A stretch of 5,940 nt of DNA, taken from contig JBGOTP010000319.1 of NCBI GenBank assembly GCA_041476545.1, positions 1 to 5,940 on the forward strand, in the 5' to 3' direction. Shown here piece by piece: positions 5,834 through 5,940 of the stretch (the stretch's first letter is position 1; every line of letters begins with the position of its first letter). The notes under the pieces were generated by a model, which was not told the origin of the DNA, did not search any database, and saw nothing but the letters and a program-made list of their open reading frames with translations. A program made the position numbers and the translations under genes. Source of the stretch: JBGOTP01 sp041476545 (lineage in GTDB: Bacteria; Acidobacteriota; Vicinamibacteria; Vicinamibacterales; CAVVIG01).

Positions 5834-5940
5834 GATTGTTGACATCCCGCAGGTCTCCGCTCCCGCGTTGACTGCCACGGGACACAGGTTTCGCACGTGG
5901 CCTGCGGCCAAGCCTGTCGGATGGGGGCCGTCGGAAGGCG

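Larger units (their letters stand above)
5555..5940. other. Non-coding, repeat-bearing region downstream of intI
   Basis: No convincing gene is present in these 386 bases. A + strand frame from TTG 5558 to 5782 encodes a 74-residue Arg/Ala/Pro-rich chain with no recognisable family. A - strand frame is open from the right edge to a stop at 5721-5723 but has no credible start. What stands out is repeat structure: a direct repeat whose copies lie about 240 bases apart, and several inverted repeats between 5720 and 5816. Lying directly 3' of an integron integrase, this could be the beginning of a cassette region with unusual sites, or decayed sequence. Confidence 0.55.

Noticed and set aside
5721..5939. 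- strand frame open from the right window edge, a possible gene end
   Set aside because: No credible start or domain is visible, the frame crosses the repeat structures, and without the sequence beyond 5940 it cannot be supported.
5555..5940. Canonical attC or attI core sites (GTTRRRY or RYYYAAC)
   Set aside because: I checked every GTT and AAC in this stretch and none fits the consensus. The nearest (GTTGAGA at 5743-5749 and GTTGACT near 5868) fail at one or more fixed positions.

Overview
This is a GC-rich chromosomal window with every convincing gene on the + strand. Three housekeeping genes are packed tightly together: apolipoprotein N-acyltransferase (lnt), peptide chain release factor 2 (prfB, with the classical programmed +1 frameshift) and the lipid II flippase MurJ. 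A gap of about 150 bases follows, then an integron integrase (intI), then nearly 390 bases with no convincing gene. Lnt implies a diderm cell that makes triacylated lipoproteins. The gene order, the GC richness and a GTAG-headed paired palindrome of the REPIN type inside lnt suggest an Acidobacteriota-like organism (Vicinamibacteria is my best guess). That placement is inference from general familiarity, not from a search.

Layout. 16-1656 is lnt, carrying an in-frame 69-base REP doublet at 625-693. 1635-2781 is prfB, whose start lies inside the end of lnt and whose two frames join at the CTT TGA slip site at 1707-1712. 2790-4394 is murJ, starting at TTG 8 bases after the prfB stop, with a CCCGACC/GGTCGGG stem-loop spanning the junction. 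4395-4546 is non-coding. 4547-5554 is intI, 335 residues, with all tyrosine-recombinase catalytic residues present and the extra segment specific to integron integrases. 5555-5940 holds repeats and inverted repeats but no supported gene.

How the parts relate. The first three genes look like one transcription unit: lnt and prfB overlap by 22 bases, and prfB and murJ are 8 bases apart. Lnt and MurJ are both envelope-biogenesis membrane proteins, while prfB is a translation factor that regulates itself through the frameshift. The integron integrase has housekeeping genes at its 5' side, where a classical integron would carry attI and cassettes. Any cassette array would therefore have to lie downstream of its 3' end, as in integrons with an inverted integrase. 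That downstream stretch contains a 9-mer plus 12-mer direct repeat about 240 bases apart and an attC-like but non-canonical set of inverted repeats. This is the part of the window most worth following beyond its right edge.
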